A stretch of DNA of 64,000 nt from Lodderomyces elongisporus. Lineage: Eukaryota; Ascomycota; Pichiomycetes; Serinales; Debaryomycetaceae. The position numbers were made by a program, and so were the translations under genes. Under the pieces are notes generated by a model, which was given only the letters and a program-made list of their open reading frames with translations, had not been told where the DNA came from and searched no databases. Below, one piece after another: positions 10,259 through 19,438 of the stretch; position 1 is the first letter of the stretch, and the number at the start of each line of letters is the position of its first letter. The stretch is from contig NC_083673.1 of NCBI RefSeq assembly GCF_030384665.1, positions 877,501 to 941,500 of the forward strand. Reading direction: 5' to 3'.

Positions 10259-11386
10259 TTAAACAGTTGCAACTTTAATAGCATCAAAGTTGTACATTTT
10301 TTTATTATTCTTTCCATCGGGCACATGAGGACATTTCAAGCTATACTGCTGACACTCCAAAAGACAATTCTTTACATTTTCAACACTTTGAGGACTTAAT
10401 TGAAAGTGACATGCAATTCGACCACCCATGAGTTTGACATTGTGTTTTTTACCCAAATCAATTAGCACCTTGTCGTCCATCTTGTTTGCCTTGATATCTA
10501 TAAATACAAAGTTTGTATCCACTGGTGATTCCAACTTGATATTGTGTTCATTGCAAAAGTCGCCAATGCTTTTGGCAAATGCGTGCGATTTCTCAATCTT
10601 GGGCAAGTTGTACTTGATTGCATGTAGAGCCATTGCAGCCATGATACCTGATTGTCTAATTCCACCTCCATTTTGTTTCTTAAAGTGGTTTGCCTTGCGG
10701 ATTGCTTGTGATGGGCCAACCAATATCGATCCCATTGGTGCACCCAATGATTTGGACAAACACAAGGAAACAGTGTCGAAATATGAACAGTACTCCATAA
10801 TTGGAATTCCAGTGGCTACTGAGGCATTCCACAATCTAGCTCCGTCCAAATGTAATTTTATATCGTTTTGTTTGCAGAATCTGCTAATCTTGGCAATCTC
10901 CTCGATTGGCATAATGATTCCGTGCAAGGTATTTTCCAATGATATCACTTTAGTTGGTGCCGCGTGGATGTCACCATCGTCCAAGGTGACATTGGCAATG
11001 ACATCTTCAAAAGTCAAGTAGTTTCCGTTGGAAGGAATTACTGGGTGAACCATAGCCTGACTCAAGGTTGCGAGTCCTCCAGCCTCGTGTAAAAACACAT
11101 GTGCTCTATAGTCGCATAGGATACTATATGGGGGTTGCATCAAGTTGACACGAAGTCCGATTTGATTCGACATGGTTCCACTACTGCAGAAAAGGGCGGC
11201 TTCTTTGCCAGTAATTTGGCACATCCGCAGTTCCAATTCCAAGGTGCATTCATCCTCGCAGTATACGGAGTCACCATATGTCGCATTCATGAAGCCCGCT
11301 TCAATCATCGACTTTGTGGGCACTGTGAATGTGTCACTTCTGAATTCGTTGAATGTTTTGAATGTTTCTTCTTCGTCAACTGTCAT
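10259..11386 (-). CDS. GLY1: Low-specificity L-threonine aldolase
   Basis: The open frame reaches 11410 but begins there with TTG; the first ATG at 11386 gives 375 residues (MTVDEEETF). The fold-type I PLP signature is clear: FRSDTFTVPT near the N-terminus, CSSGTMSNQI at 68-77, HLDGARLWNA at 179-188 (Asp that contacts the pyridine nitrogen), and the Schiff-base lysine at about 212 in LSKSLGAPMGS. The enzyme cleaves threonine or allo-threonine to glycine and acetaldehyde. In S. cerevisiae Gly1 is the main glycine source on glucose and is cytosolic. The C-terminus (QCQQYSLKC...) is unremarkable. Confidence 0.95.
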   Translation of the reverse strand: MTVDEEETFKTFNEFRSDTFTVPTKSMIEAGFMNATYGDSVYCEDECTLELELRMCQITGKEAALFCSSGTMSNQIGLRVNLMQPPYSILCDYRAHVFLHEAGGLATLSQAMVHPVIPSNGNYLTFEDVIANVTLDDGDIHAAPTKVISLENTLHGIIMPIEEIAKISRFCKQNDIKLHLDGARLWNASVATGIPIMEYCSYFDTVSLCLSKSLGAPMGSILVGPSQAIRKANHFKKQNGGGIRQSGIMAAMALHAIKYNLPKIEKSHAFAKSIGDFCNEHNIKLESPVDTNFVFIDIKANKMDDKVLIDLGKKHNVKLMGGRIACHFQLSPQSVENVKNCLLECQQYSLKCPHVPDGKNNKKMYNFDAIKVATV

Positions 11387-11870
11387 TGTGGCGTGAGTTG
11401 ATTTGACCAAGTGAAGTACAAATTATACAAGGTGTATCTGTTGCGATGCAAAATAAACAAAGGTGTAGTATTTGGTTTAAGATATTATTGAAGAAAAAGA
11501 AAAAGTTCCTTAATAAATATATAAATATATAAATATATATATATATTTATAGGTATGTATAGAACTTATTCTAGATTGTAATGCAACAAGATCTTTTTTA
11601 TTTTCTTTTTTCTTTTTTCTTTTTTTTTGGTAAGAATGAGTCAGCGGTCAATAAAATATCTCAGACCGGATAAACCTCAAGATTTGAAAAAGCAAGAATC
11701 CAAATTTTAAAAAAAACAAGGAGTGAAAAGGAAAAGAAAAGAATACTAAAGAATCGTGTATATATATTTATATATATATGGTTACCTTTCTTTGATTATA
11801 AATATGAAAAAACGAGATGGTTTGTGAAGAACAATATTTTCTGTTTTTGTTACAGCATAACAATTTGTAA
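11387..11870. other. Intergenic region upstream of GLY1
   Basis: No gene seen. Contains an ATAAAT/TATA repeat (11510-11550) and several poly-T/poly-A runs. GLY1 promoter elements are expected here; I recognise no specific site. Confidence 0.6.
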
Positions 11871-12143
11871 TCAGACATCTGCTGCTCCAGCTCCAGCTCC
11901 AGCTCCAGCTCCAGCTCTAACCCTAGCTGCAGCTGCTACAGGAGTTTCTGCTTGTTCTTCTTCTTCTTCTTCTTCTTCTTTGTCCTTCATCTTCCTCCTC
12001 ATTCCAAGTCTGAGCTCGTTCTGGTATACCATTTCTGGAACAAGCATGTCCAAAATGCCCTTTGGCAGATTCTTCTGTTCCCCTCTCTGCTCTTTCTCCT
12101 CCTGCAAATATAATGCTTTCTGCTTTGTGTGACCCGTTGCTAT
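11871..12143 (-). CDS. Possible terminal exon of a small spliced gene (uncertain)
   Basis: A minus-strand frame with no ATG near its 5' end runs from a stop at 12144-12146 to a stop at 11871. It reads ATGHTKQKALYLQ..., then LPKGILDMLVPEMVYQNELR (well-mixed, amphipathic), an acidic run, and an Ala/Gly tail built from a GCTCCA repeat. Just 5' are a strong pyrimidine tract ending TTGCTCAG (CAG at about 12157) and an AAATAG acceptor at about 12142; a GTATGT donor occurs at 12398-12393. I found no good upstream exon with ATG in the required frame, and no perfect TACTAAC. It may be the second exon of a small protein gene, or only simple repeats on the antisense side. I do not recognise the peptide. 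Confidence 0.3.
   Translation of the reverse strand: MATGHTKQKALYLQEEKEQRGEQKNLPKGILDMLVPEMVYQNELRLGMRRKMKDKEEEEEEEEQAETPVAAAARVRAGAGAGAGAGAADV
11883..11986. repeat. Adjacent hexamer (GCTCCA) and trimer (TTC) microsatellites
   Basis: About five GCTCCA units (11883-11915) and about nine TTC units (11955-11980) flank a more complex stretch. On the minus strand in one frame they encode the Gly/Ala and poly-Glu runs of the uncertain exon. Confidence 0.8.
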
Positions 12144-13329
12144 TTATTTTTCCATCTGAGCAAAAAAAAAAAAAGAAAAAAAAAAGAAATTTTTGTTCTT
12201 CTTCTTCTTTTTTTTTTATTTTATTTTTTTGACAGCAAGGACCAAAGATCAAAAAAAAAAAAAGTGCAGCAGCACAAGTGGAGATGCTTGCCCAGAAGAA
12301 ACTACTCTGGCTATCAAGTTAACGCTTCTGTTATATATATATATGGTAAAAAATGGTTTACATTGACCTTTTCAGAGAGAAATCTTTATAAAACATACCT
12401 TGACAAAAAAATAAGCAGTCTTTTTTTTTATCTTCCTTGCAATTGGGTATAAAAGCAACTATGTAGAGAACTCCGAGCAACGCCACATATAATCAGTGTA
12501 AGAAATAATAGCAAAGAAAACCACAAAAAAAAATAAAATAAAAAAATAAAATAAAAAAATAAAAAAAAAAATAAAAAAAAAAAAAATGAGGAAACAAAAA
12601 GAAAAATAAAAATTTAGTTTTGTGTCACATCCCTCAAACGCCATCAGGTCAGAAATGCCGCAGAGGATTGGAACCCAAAGAAAAAAAAAAAAACGAGAAT
12701 AAAAAATACAACAAAAAAAAAACAAATTAGAGAGCACAAACTTTTACCCGCCAACACTTTGTCAAGTAAAATGCCTCGGAAATCGTTTCAATTATGCCGT
12801 CAAGTTGGTCGAGTAAGAAACACTAAATTGTACTAGAAAGGAAAACGAGAGTGGGAAATATATTGGTGGCTGTGAAGTGTACTCAAAGGTAGAAGGTACA
12901 ATCAATCGTATCAACTCAACAACAACACCAACAACAGCACCAATTACCCCCCCCCCCCCCCCAATTCTATATTGCTAATAACGTTTCACCCTCACAATAT
13001 TCCCTTTAACCTTGCCTCCCCATTTCCCTCATAATCTGCTACTTCCTGTGCCCCTTACTTGCTTAAATGCCTACAATAATCAACATTATTGCGTTTTTTT
13101 TTGTTTTCTTCCTTATACTCTCCTTCCTTCTATAGCCGAGATCTTCCTACTTATTTTTTTCTTCTGTTGCTGTATATACATATAAATATATATATAAATA
13201 TATATAAATATATATACACAATTATACACAGATGTATACACTCCACCCCACACGCCACACGCCCTAAACAACAAACAATAAATAACTAAATACTCAACAA
13301 AAATAAATATTATTCATATACAGTGTAGT
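12144..13329. other. Intergenic region, very AT-rich
   Basis: No supported gene. Poly-A/T blocks at 12160-12260 and 12525-12600, a C16 tract, CAACAACAACACC-type repeats (12915-12945), and TATAAATA repeats at 13175-13215. It is the 3' side of the FN3 protein gene. Confidence 0.65.
12947..12962. repeat. Poly-C tract of 16 residues
   Basis: Sixteen consecutive C on the + strand in AT-rich intergenic DNA, the second long G/C homopolymer of the window. Confidence 0.85.
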
Positions 13330-16300
13330 TCAATTTGTTGAGTGGTCATCAACATCGAGACTTGATGCCTCATGAGGCTCATGAACCGTATGCTCCAATT
13401 CATGCTGGTGCACTAAAGGCGAGGAAGCCCCATGGAAATCACCATACTCACCGTATTTACTATAAGCATTATAATCCACATAGTCACTGTACTTGGTATA
13501 ATCATTGTACTGTTGAAGATTCGAGTTCTGACTCTGACTCTGACTCTGGCTCTGACTCTGACTCTGACTCTGACTCTGTCCATGTTGTAAACCTGCACCC
13601 GTAGCACTTGTAGAATTTGTTGAACTTGTCAATTGGATGCTATCTCCAAACGGCTGAAACTCTCTCTTTGTAGATGGCGACGCACTTGATCCCACACCCA
13701 CACCCGCACCTGCTGCCGATAACCCACCAAAAGTGCTAAAGTTGCCATGTGGAGATGAGGAAGCCAACCCTAGCGAATTAGCAGCATTGACATCATTTCT
13801 CCATATTTGCGCATTACTAGAAACACTTCTCGTGTGACCAACATTGTTTACAGTACTTGGACTTATTGCATTCTGCACCCTTTCATCCTGCCAGATATTC
13901 CCTGAAGGAGTACCAAAGAAACTCTTACTACCACTACCAGACAAATTAGGATTCAAAAAATCATGAAATGAACTCACATTCATATTCATGTTCATGTTCA
14001 TATTCATATTTGTAGTTTGCGGGTTCCACAAGTCCGACTGTGCAAACGTTCCGGAATGATTATAATTGGTATTATACAAACCGGTATTCAAATCCGAGGC
14101 TGTTGTAGCCGTATTACCGGCACAAACTCCACCACTCATGGCATCACCATTGTAACCAATAGAATCCAGAGGTAACAGTATATGGATTGGTAGAGGTGAC
14201 GCCGTCATGTTCGAGCTTTGGTTTTGACTCTGACTCTGATTGTGATGCTCTTGTTGTTGCTGCTGTTGCAGTTGTTGAAATTGGTCATATGGGAAAGCTT
14301 GTACACCTTGGTTAAGACCAAGATTGGAAACAACATCATTGCTCATAGCATATGTCTGGTCAAGATTCAACATGTTGCTATTGTGCAACAATGGCGAACT
14401 CACATCAAGCGCTCTATTCTGTACAGATGTTGTAGCAGCATTAATCTGTTCCAAACTAATGTAAGGATGATTCGTTGCAAATGATCCAGATTGATTGTTC
14501 AAGGATGACATGTCACTGGAATTAAAATCCTGATAAATTTGCGAAGGTTGCATCGGCATCTGGGGTTGTACTTGCACTTGCATTTGTTGCTGCTGTTGTT
14601 GCTGTTGTTGCTGTTGCTGTTGCTGGTGGTTGGGGTTTTGATATGGAAAATGACTTGGTTGATATAGTTCAGGTGCATTGACACTTGTAGGTGAAGCATC
14701 AACAGATCCTTCATTTGCGTATACTTGACTATAGTAGTTGGCAAAATTGGTTCTCTCATTCTTCTTCGCATAATCTGATGACGACGATTGCAAAACATGA
14801 CTTCTATTTCCACTGTTGTGGCCACTGCCATTACTGTTTTGATTGAATTTTGGTTTAGGTAATGCATTGCTATACCCACCAAACTCAATCGAGGCTTGAT
14901 ACTCTGTCAATTTCACTGGTTGGTAGTTGCCATCATTATTGAGCTTGGCAATCTCAAGTGCCTGGTGTATAGACACAAATTTCCTGATCTCATTCTTAAA
15001 CGCTTCTCTCCAATGATTCTCAAACTCTTGATAATTGTTGATTTCATGCATGATTTCATCTTGCCACGAGGGAATAAGCTGAAATATCTTGAGCAATGCA
15101 TCAAAAGCATTCTTTGTGAGGGATCCATCTTTGTTGAAAACCACAGGAAAGTTGGCATTCAGTGTTGTGCTCGAAGTAGTAGCACCTACAGCGCCAGATC
15201 CATTTCCAGTCGCACTCTGAACAGGCGCAGGTGATGGTGAGCTTTCATGATGTCCACTATTTAAATTGCCAGTGTTTGTGTTATTTCCCCCATTTGTCAG
15301 ACTGGCTTGGTTAGTCAGGTTGAACAAGTCAATTAATGGTCTAAGTTGATTCAATATTGCAATAGACTCCTTCTTTTCAGCAATCAATGCTTTGATATTC
15401 TCCTCCACTTTCTCATACTCAACTCGTTCTCCCAAGGTCTTGTCTCCAACGTTTTTTAATTCTCTATCAACTTTCTCCTTTTCATGTTGCTCCATCTCTG
15501 CTAAGTGCGAGTTTCGATCCTTTAGTTTTTTAATCTTCAAATCGTTTTCACGAAATTTCGAATTATGCAATGCTATTGTATTTCTAATACTATTAAGTTG
15601 AGCTTGAAGTTTTGATTTTTGAAACGAGAGGTTGTTTTTCGATTTCTCCAAAGACTTGACGTTTTGATCTTTTTTAACCTTGCTATCCGTCTCTTCTTCC
15701 AATTCATGTTTGTAATATGCGAGATCCTTCTGTAACAAAATATGCTCATTCTGAATGTCCTTTTGAAAACTTTTAAACTCAGCGTTGGTTCTGACCAACT
15801 CATTTTGTGCTTTAACGAGATAATTACTGAGTAACTTTGGGTCATCGATACTGCGTATTCCGTCAATAGTGATGGAATCTAGTGGTGGTAATCGCTGTAA
15901 CAGCAACTGTAACAGCAGTTTTTGTTCTTGTTTTTGTTCTAGTTTTTGAGTTTTGGTCTGGTTCTGATCAGATTCTTGCTGCAGTTGTTGCAACCCACTG
16001 GACGAAGATTCATCTTCAGTAATTTCATCATCGTAGTACAAGTTTGACTCAATAATCTCCGCTTCCAAGGTCTCAACATTTGTCAATTTTTCAATCTCAC
16101 TTTTGTCACACGCCTCGACATATATCGCCTCTGACTTCGATTTGAAGTTTGTTATAGTGTTGCTTGCAACTATTTCGATCCTATACATTTGCTTGGGTAC
16201 CAAGTTTCTCAACTTGCATGAAGTCGACGTCAAAGTTGCCGCTTCCTGACCATTGATAATCACAATGTAGTACAAGTTCTCATCACCCCTAGTGTCCACA

Positions 16301-16476
16301 TCCCAATGGATCACTATAAAGGATTCCGAAATCGAATCAACACATATTATGGGGATGTGTGGAATTTCGATGTTGAGGTCCTCGATGATCTTGTCCACTG
16401 GCGTCCTCAACACAGTATAGAACCGATATAGAAGCCAACATATAGAAGGAATGACCGTGATCAATACCTCTATCAT
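13330..16476 (-). CDS. Membrane-anchored fibronectin type III / coiled-coil protein with long Gln-Asn-Ser-rich tail
   Basis: 1048 codons with an ATG start. Seen: an N-terminal hydrophobic anchor (residues 2-23), an FN3-like beta domain at about 42-125 (SFIVIHWDVDT, LYYIVIING, LVPKQMYRIEIVASN), an acidic/Gln-rich linker, a coiled coil at about 205-385 (LNSIRNTIALHNSKFRENDLK and neighbours), and a 600-residue low-complexity tail. The tail has poly-Gln (about 620-640), a Met-Asn repeat and a Gln-Ser repeat coded by hexamers at 13535-13580. The plan recalls S. cerevisiae Nnf2 (YGR089W), whose role is poorly known, but I am not sure of orthology. The anchor suggests ER or nuclear envelope with the body in the cytosol; this is inference. 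Confidence 0.85.
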   Translation of the reverse strand: MIEVLITVIPSICWLLYRFYTVLRTPVDKIIEDLNIEIPHIPIICVDSISESFIVIHWDVDTRGDENLYYIVIINGQEAATLTSTSCKLRNLVPKQMYRIEIVASNTITNFKSKSEAIYVEACDKSEIEKLTNVETLEAEIIESNLYYDDEITEDESSSSGLQQLQQESDQNQTKTQKLEQKQEQKLLLQLLLQRLPPLDSITIDGIRSIDDPKLLSNYLVKAQNELVRTNAEFKSFQKDIQNEHILLQKDLAYYKHELEEETDSKVKKDQNVKSLEKSKNNLSFQKSKLQAQLNSIRNTIALHNSKFRENDLKIKKLKDRNSHLAEMEQHEKEKVDRELKNVGDKTLGERVEYEKVEENIKALIAEKKESIAILNQLRPLIDLFNLTNQASLTNGGNNTNTGNLNSGHHESSPSPAPVQSATGNGSGAVGATTSSTTLNANFPVVFNKDGSLTKNAFDALLKIFQLIPSWQDEIMHEINNYQEFENHWREAFKNEIRKFVSIHQALEIAKLNNDGNYQPVKLTEYQASIEFGGYSNALPKPKFNQNSNGSGHNSGNRSHVLQSSSSDYAKKNERTNFANYYSQVYANEGSVDASPTSVNAPELYQPSHFPYQNPNHQQQQQQQQQQQQQQMQVQVQPQMPMQPSQIYQDFNSSDMSSLNNQSGSFATNHPYISLEQINAATTSVQNRALDVSSPLLHNSNMLNLDQTYAMSNDVVSNLGLNQGVQAFPYDQFQQLQQQQQQEHHNQSQSQNQSSNMTASPLPIHILLPLDSIGYNGDAMSGGVCAGNTATTASDLNTGLYNTNYNHSGTFAQSDLWNPQTTNMNMNMNMNMNVSSFHDFLNPNLSGSGSKSFFGTPSGNIWQDERVQNAISPSTVNNVGHTRSVSSNAQIWRNDVNAANSLGLASSSPHGNFSTFGGLSAAGAGVGVGSSASPSTKREFQPFGDSIQLTSSTNSTSATGAGLQHGQSQSQSQSQSQSQSQSQNSNLQQYNDYTKYSDYVDYNAYSKYGEYGDFHGASSPLVHQHELEHTVHEPHEASSLDVDDHSTN

Positions 16477-17160
16477 GGTTATTGATAGTTGCTAAGCCCT
16501 CCAAACAAACAAAAATAAAAAAACAATGAAATTTTTTTTTCTTTCTTTATTTGGGTCAAGAAAAAAGAAGTAAAACTTTTTGCAGATTTCGCTAGTGTTT
16601 GATTTTATGGTGATTTACTATGGAAAGAAAAAAAAAAAGAAAATGGATAATAATTCAATAATATTAATAGTAGTAGTAGTAGTAGTAATAGTAGTAGTAG
16701 TAGTGGGCCCGAAAAAAAAAATCTACAATGCTAGATGTTTGCGCGACTAAAACTTTATAGCACTGGAAGAGGCCGGAAACAGACTGACAAAATATGAGTC
16801 GCTATGAATTGTTTAATATTTTTCACTATTTTTCAATATTCTTCATTTCTTTTTAATGTTTTCAGTTCTTTTCATTTTGTTGGTTTTTCCCATTTTCTTT
16901 TTGTTCTTGCATTCTAGAGCAAACAAATACACTTTAGTCTTCATGTCTTAGATTCTTAAAATTTTCTATCCCTTAACTTCTGTATTTCTTACTTCTTTTA
17001 CTGCAAACTACATTTTTAGAGTTTGGTTGATGAAAAAAAAAGTAAACTTGGTTAACATTTAAGAAAGAACATGAAAAAAAGAATGAAATAAAAACCAAGC
17101 GGGACAATAAAACAAATCTACTATATTCTCTATCTAATCTCTAATTTCTACAATTTCAAT
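16477..17160. other. Intergenic region upstream of the FN3 protein gene
   Basis: No gene seen. Holds an AGT trinucleotide repeat (about 16669-16702), poly-A runs and T-rich stretches; it serves as promoter for the FN3 gene and 3' flank of the MFS gene. Confidence 0.65.
16669..16703. repeat. AGT trinucleotide microsatellite
   Basis: About eleven TAG/AGT units with one AAT interruption, located about 200 bp upstream of the FN3 gene start. Confidence 0.8.
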
Positions 17161-18681
17161 CTAAACATTAATGTTTTCACCTGGACTCTCTTCTTCCAAT
17201 TTTAATGTATCTTTACTGGAAACAAAGTAGATCACCAAAAGTGCCACGTTAAACATACCTAACAAAAAAAATGGGCCCAAGATCCACCTATCTGAGATAA
17301 AACCACCAAGTAAAGTAATCACCATAATACCCAAACCACCCGTGAAACTATAAAGACCACTGAGGGATCCCATGATCGAGTGCACATCCGAAATTCCACT
17401 CAATATACTCATACTGCTTATGATCAACCCAATTTGTGAAATGCCAATTATGCAAACAAATAAGAAACACCAGAATGTCTGTGGATTATAAGAGTCAAAG
17501 TTTGTATTAAACGATAATGCAATGTTACCCAAGGCACCGACCCCGGAGGCAATCGCAATGGATCTTCTACCAAGCTTGTTGACTAAGTAGCCCCACAATG
17601 GTGCAGTCAATAATGCAGCAGTTTGTGCTACACCATTCAAGATAGCTGCAAACTGATACCCTTCATAGCAACTATCTTTTTCAGACCAACTACTACTTTT
17701 GCATTTACCCTGGGAGTAGAAATAATTGTAGACTAGTAAAGGAATGAATGCTGCTGTGCCCACAGTAGTAGCACGCGCAACAAAAGCACCCGCACATGCC
17801 AACTGAGCGTTTTTGTTGCCCTTGGAGAACCTATATCCTTCACTCAAGATTTGTACAAATGCCTTTTCTTCTCTTCCGTCGTTTAAACCTTCTTCAGTTG
17901 AATTTCCGTATTTGGTATCGTAAAGGAAGTAGAATAGCACCACCAATGAGATCAAAGCAAAAAACATCACCACCAAGTAGGAAGATCTGATGCTTTGCTT
18001 TATGCTCCAGCCTTGCCAGTCTGAAAGTTTAAGAGGTAATGGGATAAACATTGACACTGAAGCTATAGCACCAAGACCAGTGCATATACCCATAACACCT
18101 GCATACCCACCAATTCTTTTCTTTTTTGGTGGTGCTGAAATTGTATCAACTTCTTCGCTTTGATTTGTTTGCTCATATCCACTAAATCTGGCGGGTCTCC
18201 AAAATATTAACTTTGAAAAGTCAAAATCCGAACTCGCCACTTCATTTAAAGTTACGGTTACTGTACTCATACATGCTGTGACCCCCAAAGCAAAAATACA
18301 TCGCAGTATAAACATATCGGGAACAAGGGACCCATTGAACACAGCATATCCAAACAACCCCAAGGCAATCACAATAAAGCTGCTGCTCTGAACAATCCGG
18401 GACCCACCATATCCCAAAGCATCAAATTTGTCTATCAATCCACCAAGAAGCGGGGCAGAAATCATTGATGTCAATTCATCAAAGAACCCAAGTGCACCAA
18501 CAATGTGGCCAATTTTCGTATCCTTTTCTGAGCCCGGTTTTGGTTCAATTCCAATAACCTCTTTAATATAAAATGGTTGGGTTGCTGTGAGGAAAACCAC
18601 AATGGCAATACATGCAAACCCAGCGTAGTTGAATGCAAAAAAGTTTGATGCGGTGTAATTACTATATTTGAAGTTGCTCAT
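17161..18681 (-). CDS. Major facilitator superfamily transporter
   Basis: 506 codons with an ATG start (MSNFKYSNYT). About twelve hydrophobic spans are visible: six before a hydrophilic loop around residues 170-190 (TNQSEEV...PPKKKR), then six more. MFS signs are LLGGLIDKFDALGYGGSRIV after span 2 and LWGYLVNKLGRRSIAIASG after span 8, both motif A-like. The loop between spans 7 and 8 has two cysteines (GKCKSS...DSCYEG). The substrate cannot be told from sequence. Expression may be controlled by the four-codon uORF whose stop overlaps this start codon. Confidence 0.82.
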   Translation of the reverse strand: MSNFKYSNYTASNFFAFNYAGFACIAIVVFLTATQPFYIKEVIGIEPKPGSEKDTKIGHIVGALGFFDELTSMISAPLLGGLIDKFDALGYGGSRIVQSSSFIVIALGLFGYAVFNGSLVPDMFILRCIFALGVTACMSTVTVTLNEVASSDFDFSKLIFWRPARFSGYEQTNQSEEVDTISAPPKKKRIGGYAGVMGICTGLGAIASVSMFIPLPLKLSDWQGWSIKQSIRSSYLVVMFFALISLVVLFYFLYDTKYGNSTEEGLNDGREEKAFVQILSEGYRFSKGNKNAQLACAGAFVARATTVGTAAFIPLLVYNYFYSQGKCKSSSWSEKDSCYEGYQFAAILNGVAQTAALLTAPLWGYLVNKLGRRSIAIASGVGALGNIALSFNTNFDSYNPQTFWCFLFVCIIGISQIGLIISSMSILSGISDVHSIMGSLSGLYSFTGGLGIMVITLLGGFISDRWILGPFFLLGMFNVALLVIYFVSSKDTLKLEEESPGENINV

Positions 18682-18692
18682 CTTGATGCCAT
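18678..18692 (-). promoter_or_regulatory. Minimal uORF (MASR-stop) overlapping the MFS start codon as ATGA
   Basis: Reading the minus strand, ATG GCA TCA AGA TGA lies directly ahead of the transporter gene. The uORF stop TGA shares two bases with the main ATG, giving the ATGA arrangement typical of coupled termination-reinitiation. The uORF ATG has a good context (ACC before, G after). Whether it lies in the transcript depends on the unmapped transcription start. Confidence 0.55.
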
Positions 18693-18812
18693 GGTAAAAG
18701 TGAAAAGTGAAAAGTGAAAAATGAAAAATGAAAAATAGAAAACTGAAAAATGAAAAATGGAAAACTGAGAAAATGAAAAATGAAAAATGAAAAAAATGAA
18801 AAAACTAGAAGC
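18693..18812. repeat. Tandem GTGAAAA / ATGAAAA heptamers in the MFS leader
   Basis: A long purine-rich run of 7-bp units (GTGAAAA, drifting to ATGAAAA and CTGAAAA) immediately upstream of the uORF. On the transcript strand it is a pyrimidine-rich CACTTTT/CATTTTT leader. A very similar array precedes HOS4 at 48383-48423. Confidence 0.8.
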
Positions 18813-18999
18813 AAAGGGGGAAGTATCGAGGGGGATATCTTTTGTCTTATATTAGTTAGTGTATAACTTATATAACTAATATATTTATTATCGTATACTA
18901 TTTTCTTCTTCTTCTTGACTTTACGGAGAAATCGGTCCGCACAAATCTGGGGATAAAAGACAAGTCTCCGACAAGGGAAAAGGTCACATGATTTAGTAG

Positions 19000-19007
19000 T
19001 CACGTGA
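19000..19007. promoter_or_regulatory. E-box TCACGTGA (Cbf1/Pho4-type site)
   Basis: A palindromic TCACGTGA lies 319 bp upstream of the MFS gene start. It matches the Cbf1 consensus RTCACRTG. The same octamer occurs in the YMC/SEC24 promoter (36892-36899). Function is inference. Confidence 0.4.
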
Positions 19008-19429
19008 AATCTTTTTTCAAAATTTTTATTAAAAAAAACATGGAAGACATAAAAATGGAATGGAATGATAAAAGAAAGAAAAAAGGTTGTGCGGCTCTGA
19101 CTTGACCCAGAACCCAAAACGTTTGTCGCTGGCGCAACCACTACCAAAACAAAGAAGAATTGAAAAGGTAAATGTGGATGAACAATGTGCGTAAGTTTTG
19201 CAGCCAAGAAGAAAACGTACAATAGAAAGCCAAGAAGTTTTAAACGCAATTTAAAGATTGGGTAAAGTAATAGCTAAAGGTTTGTTTACATGAGCGAGTG
19301 AGTTATTGATTGTATGGGAGGAGGAGGAGAAGATCGATAGGAAAAGAAATATTACTATGAAAGGTTTGTAAAGTTCACATTATGACGAAAATGAAGACAT
19401 ATGATCAGTTTATGTTCTGAAATATGTAG

Positions 19430-19438
19430 CACGTGTTT
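19430..19438 (+). promoter_or_regulatory. Possible Pho4 site CACGTGTTT upstream of secreted phosphatase
   Basis: CACGTG followed by TTT, a flank favoured by Pho4 over Cbf1. It is about 1.17 kb from the phosphatase ATG, far for a yeast site, so the assignment is weak. Phosphate-regulated control of a secreted phosphatase would be biologically sensible. Confidence 0.3.

Noticed and set aside
10428..11021. 197-codon plus-strand frame
   Set aside because: Antisense shadow of the well-supported GLY1 gene.
13535..13580. CTGACT hexamer run as a separate regulatory repeat
   Set aside because: It lies in frame in the FN3-protein gene and simply codes its Gln-Ser run.
18662..19249. 195-codon minus-strand frame
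   Set aside because: It overlaps the MFS gene start in another frame and is largely Phe/Ser/Leu from TTTTC repeats, with no domain.
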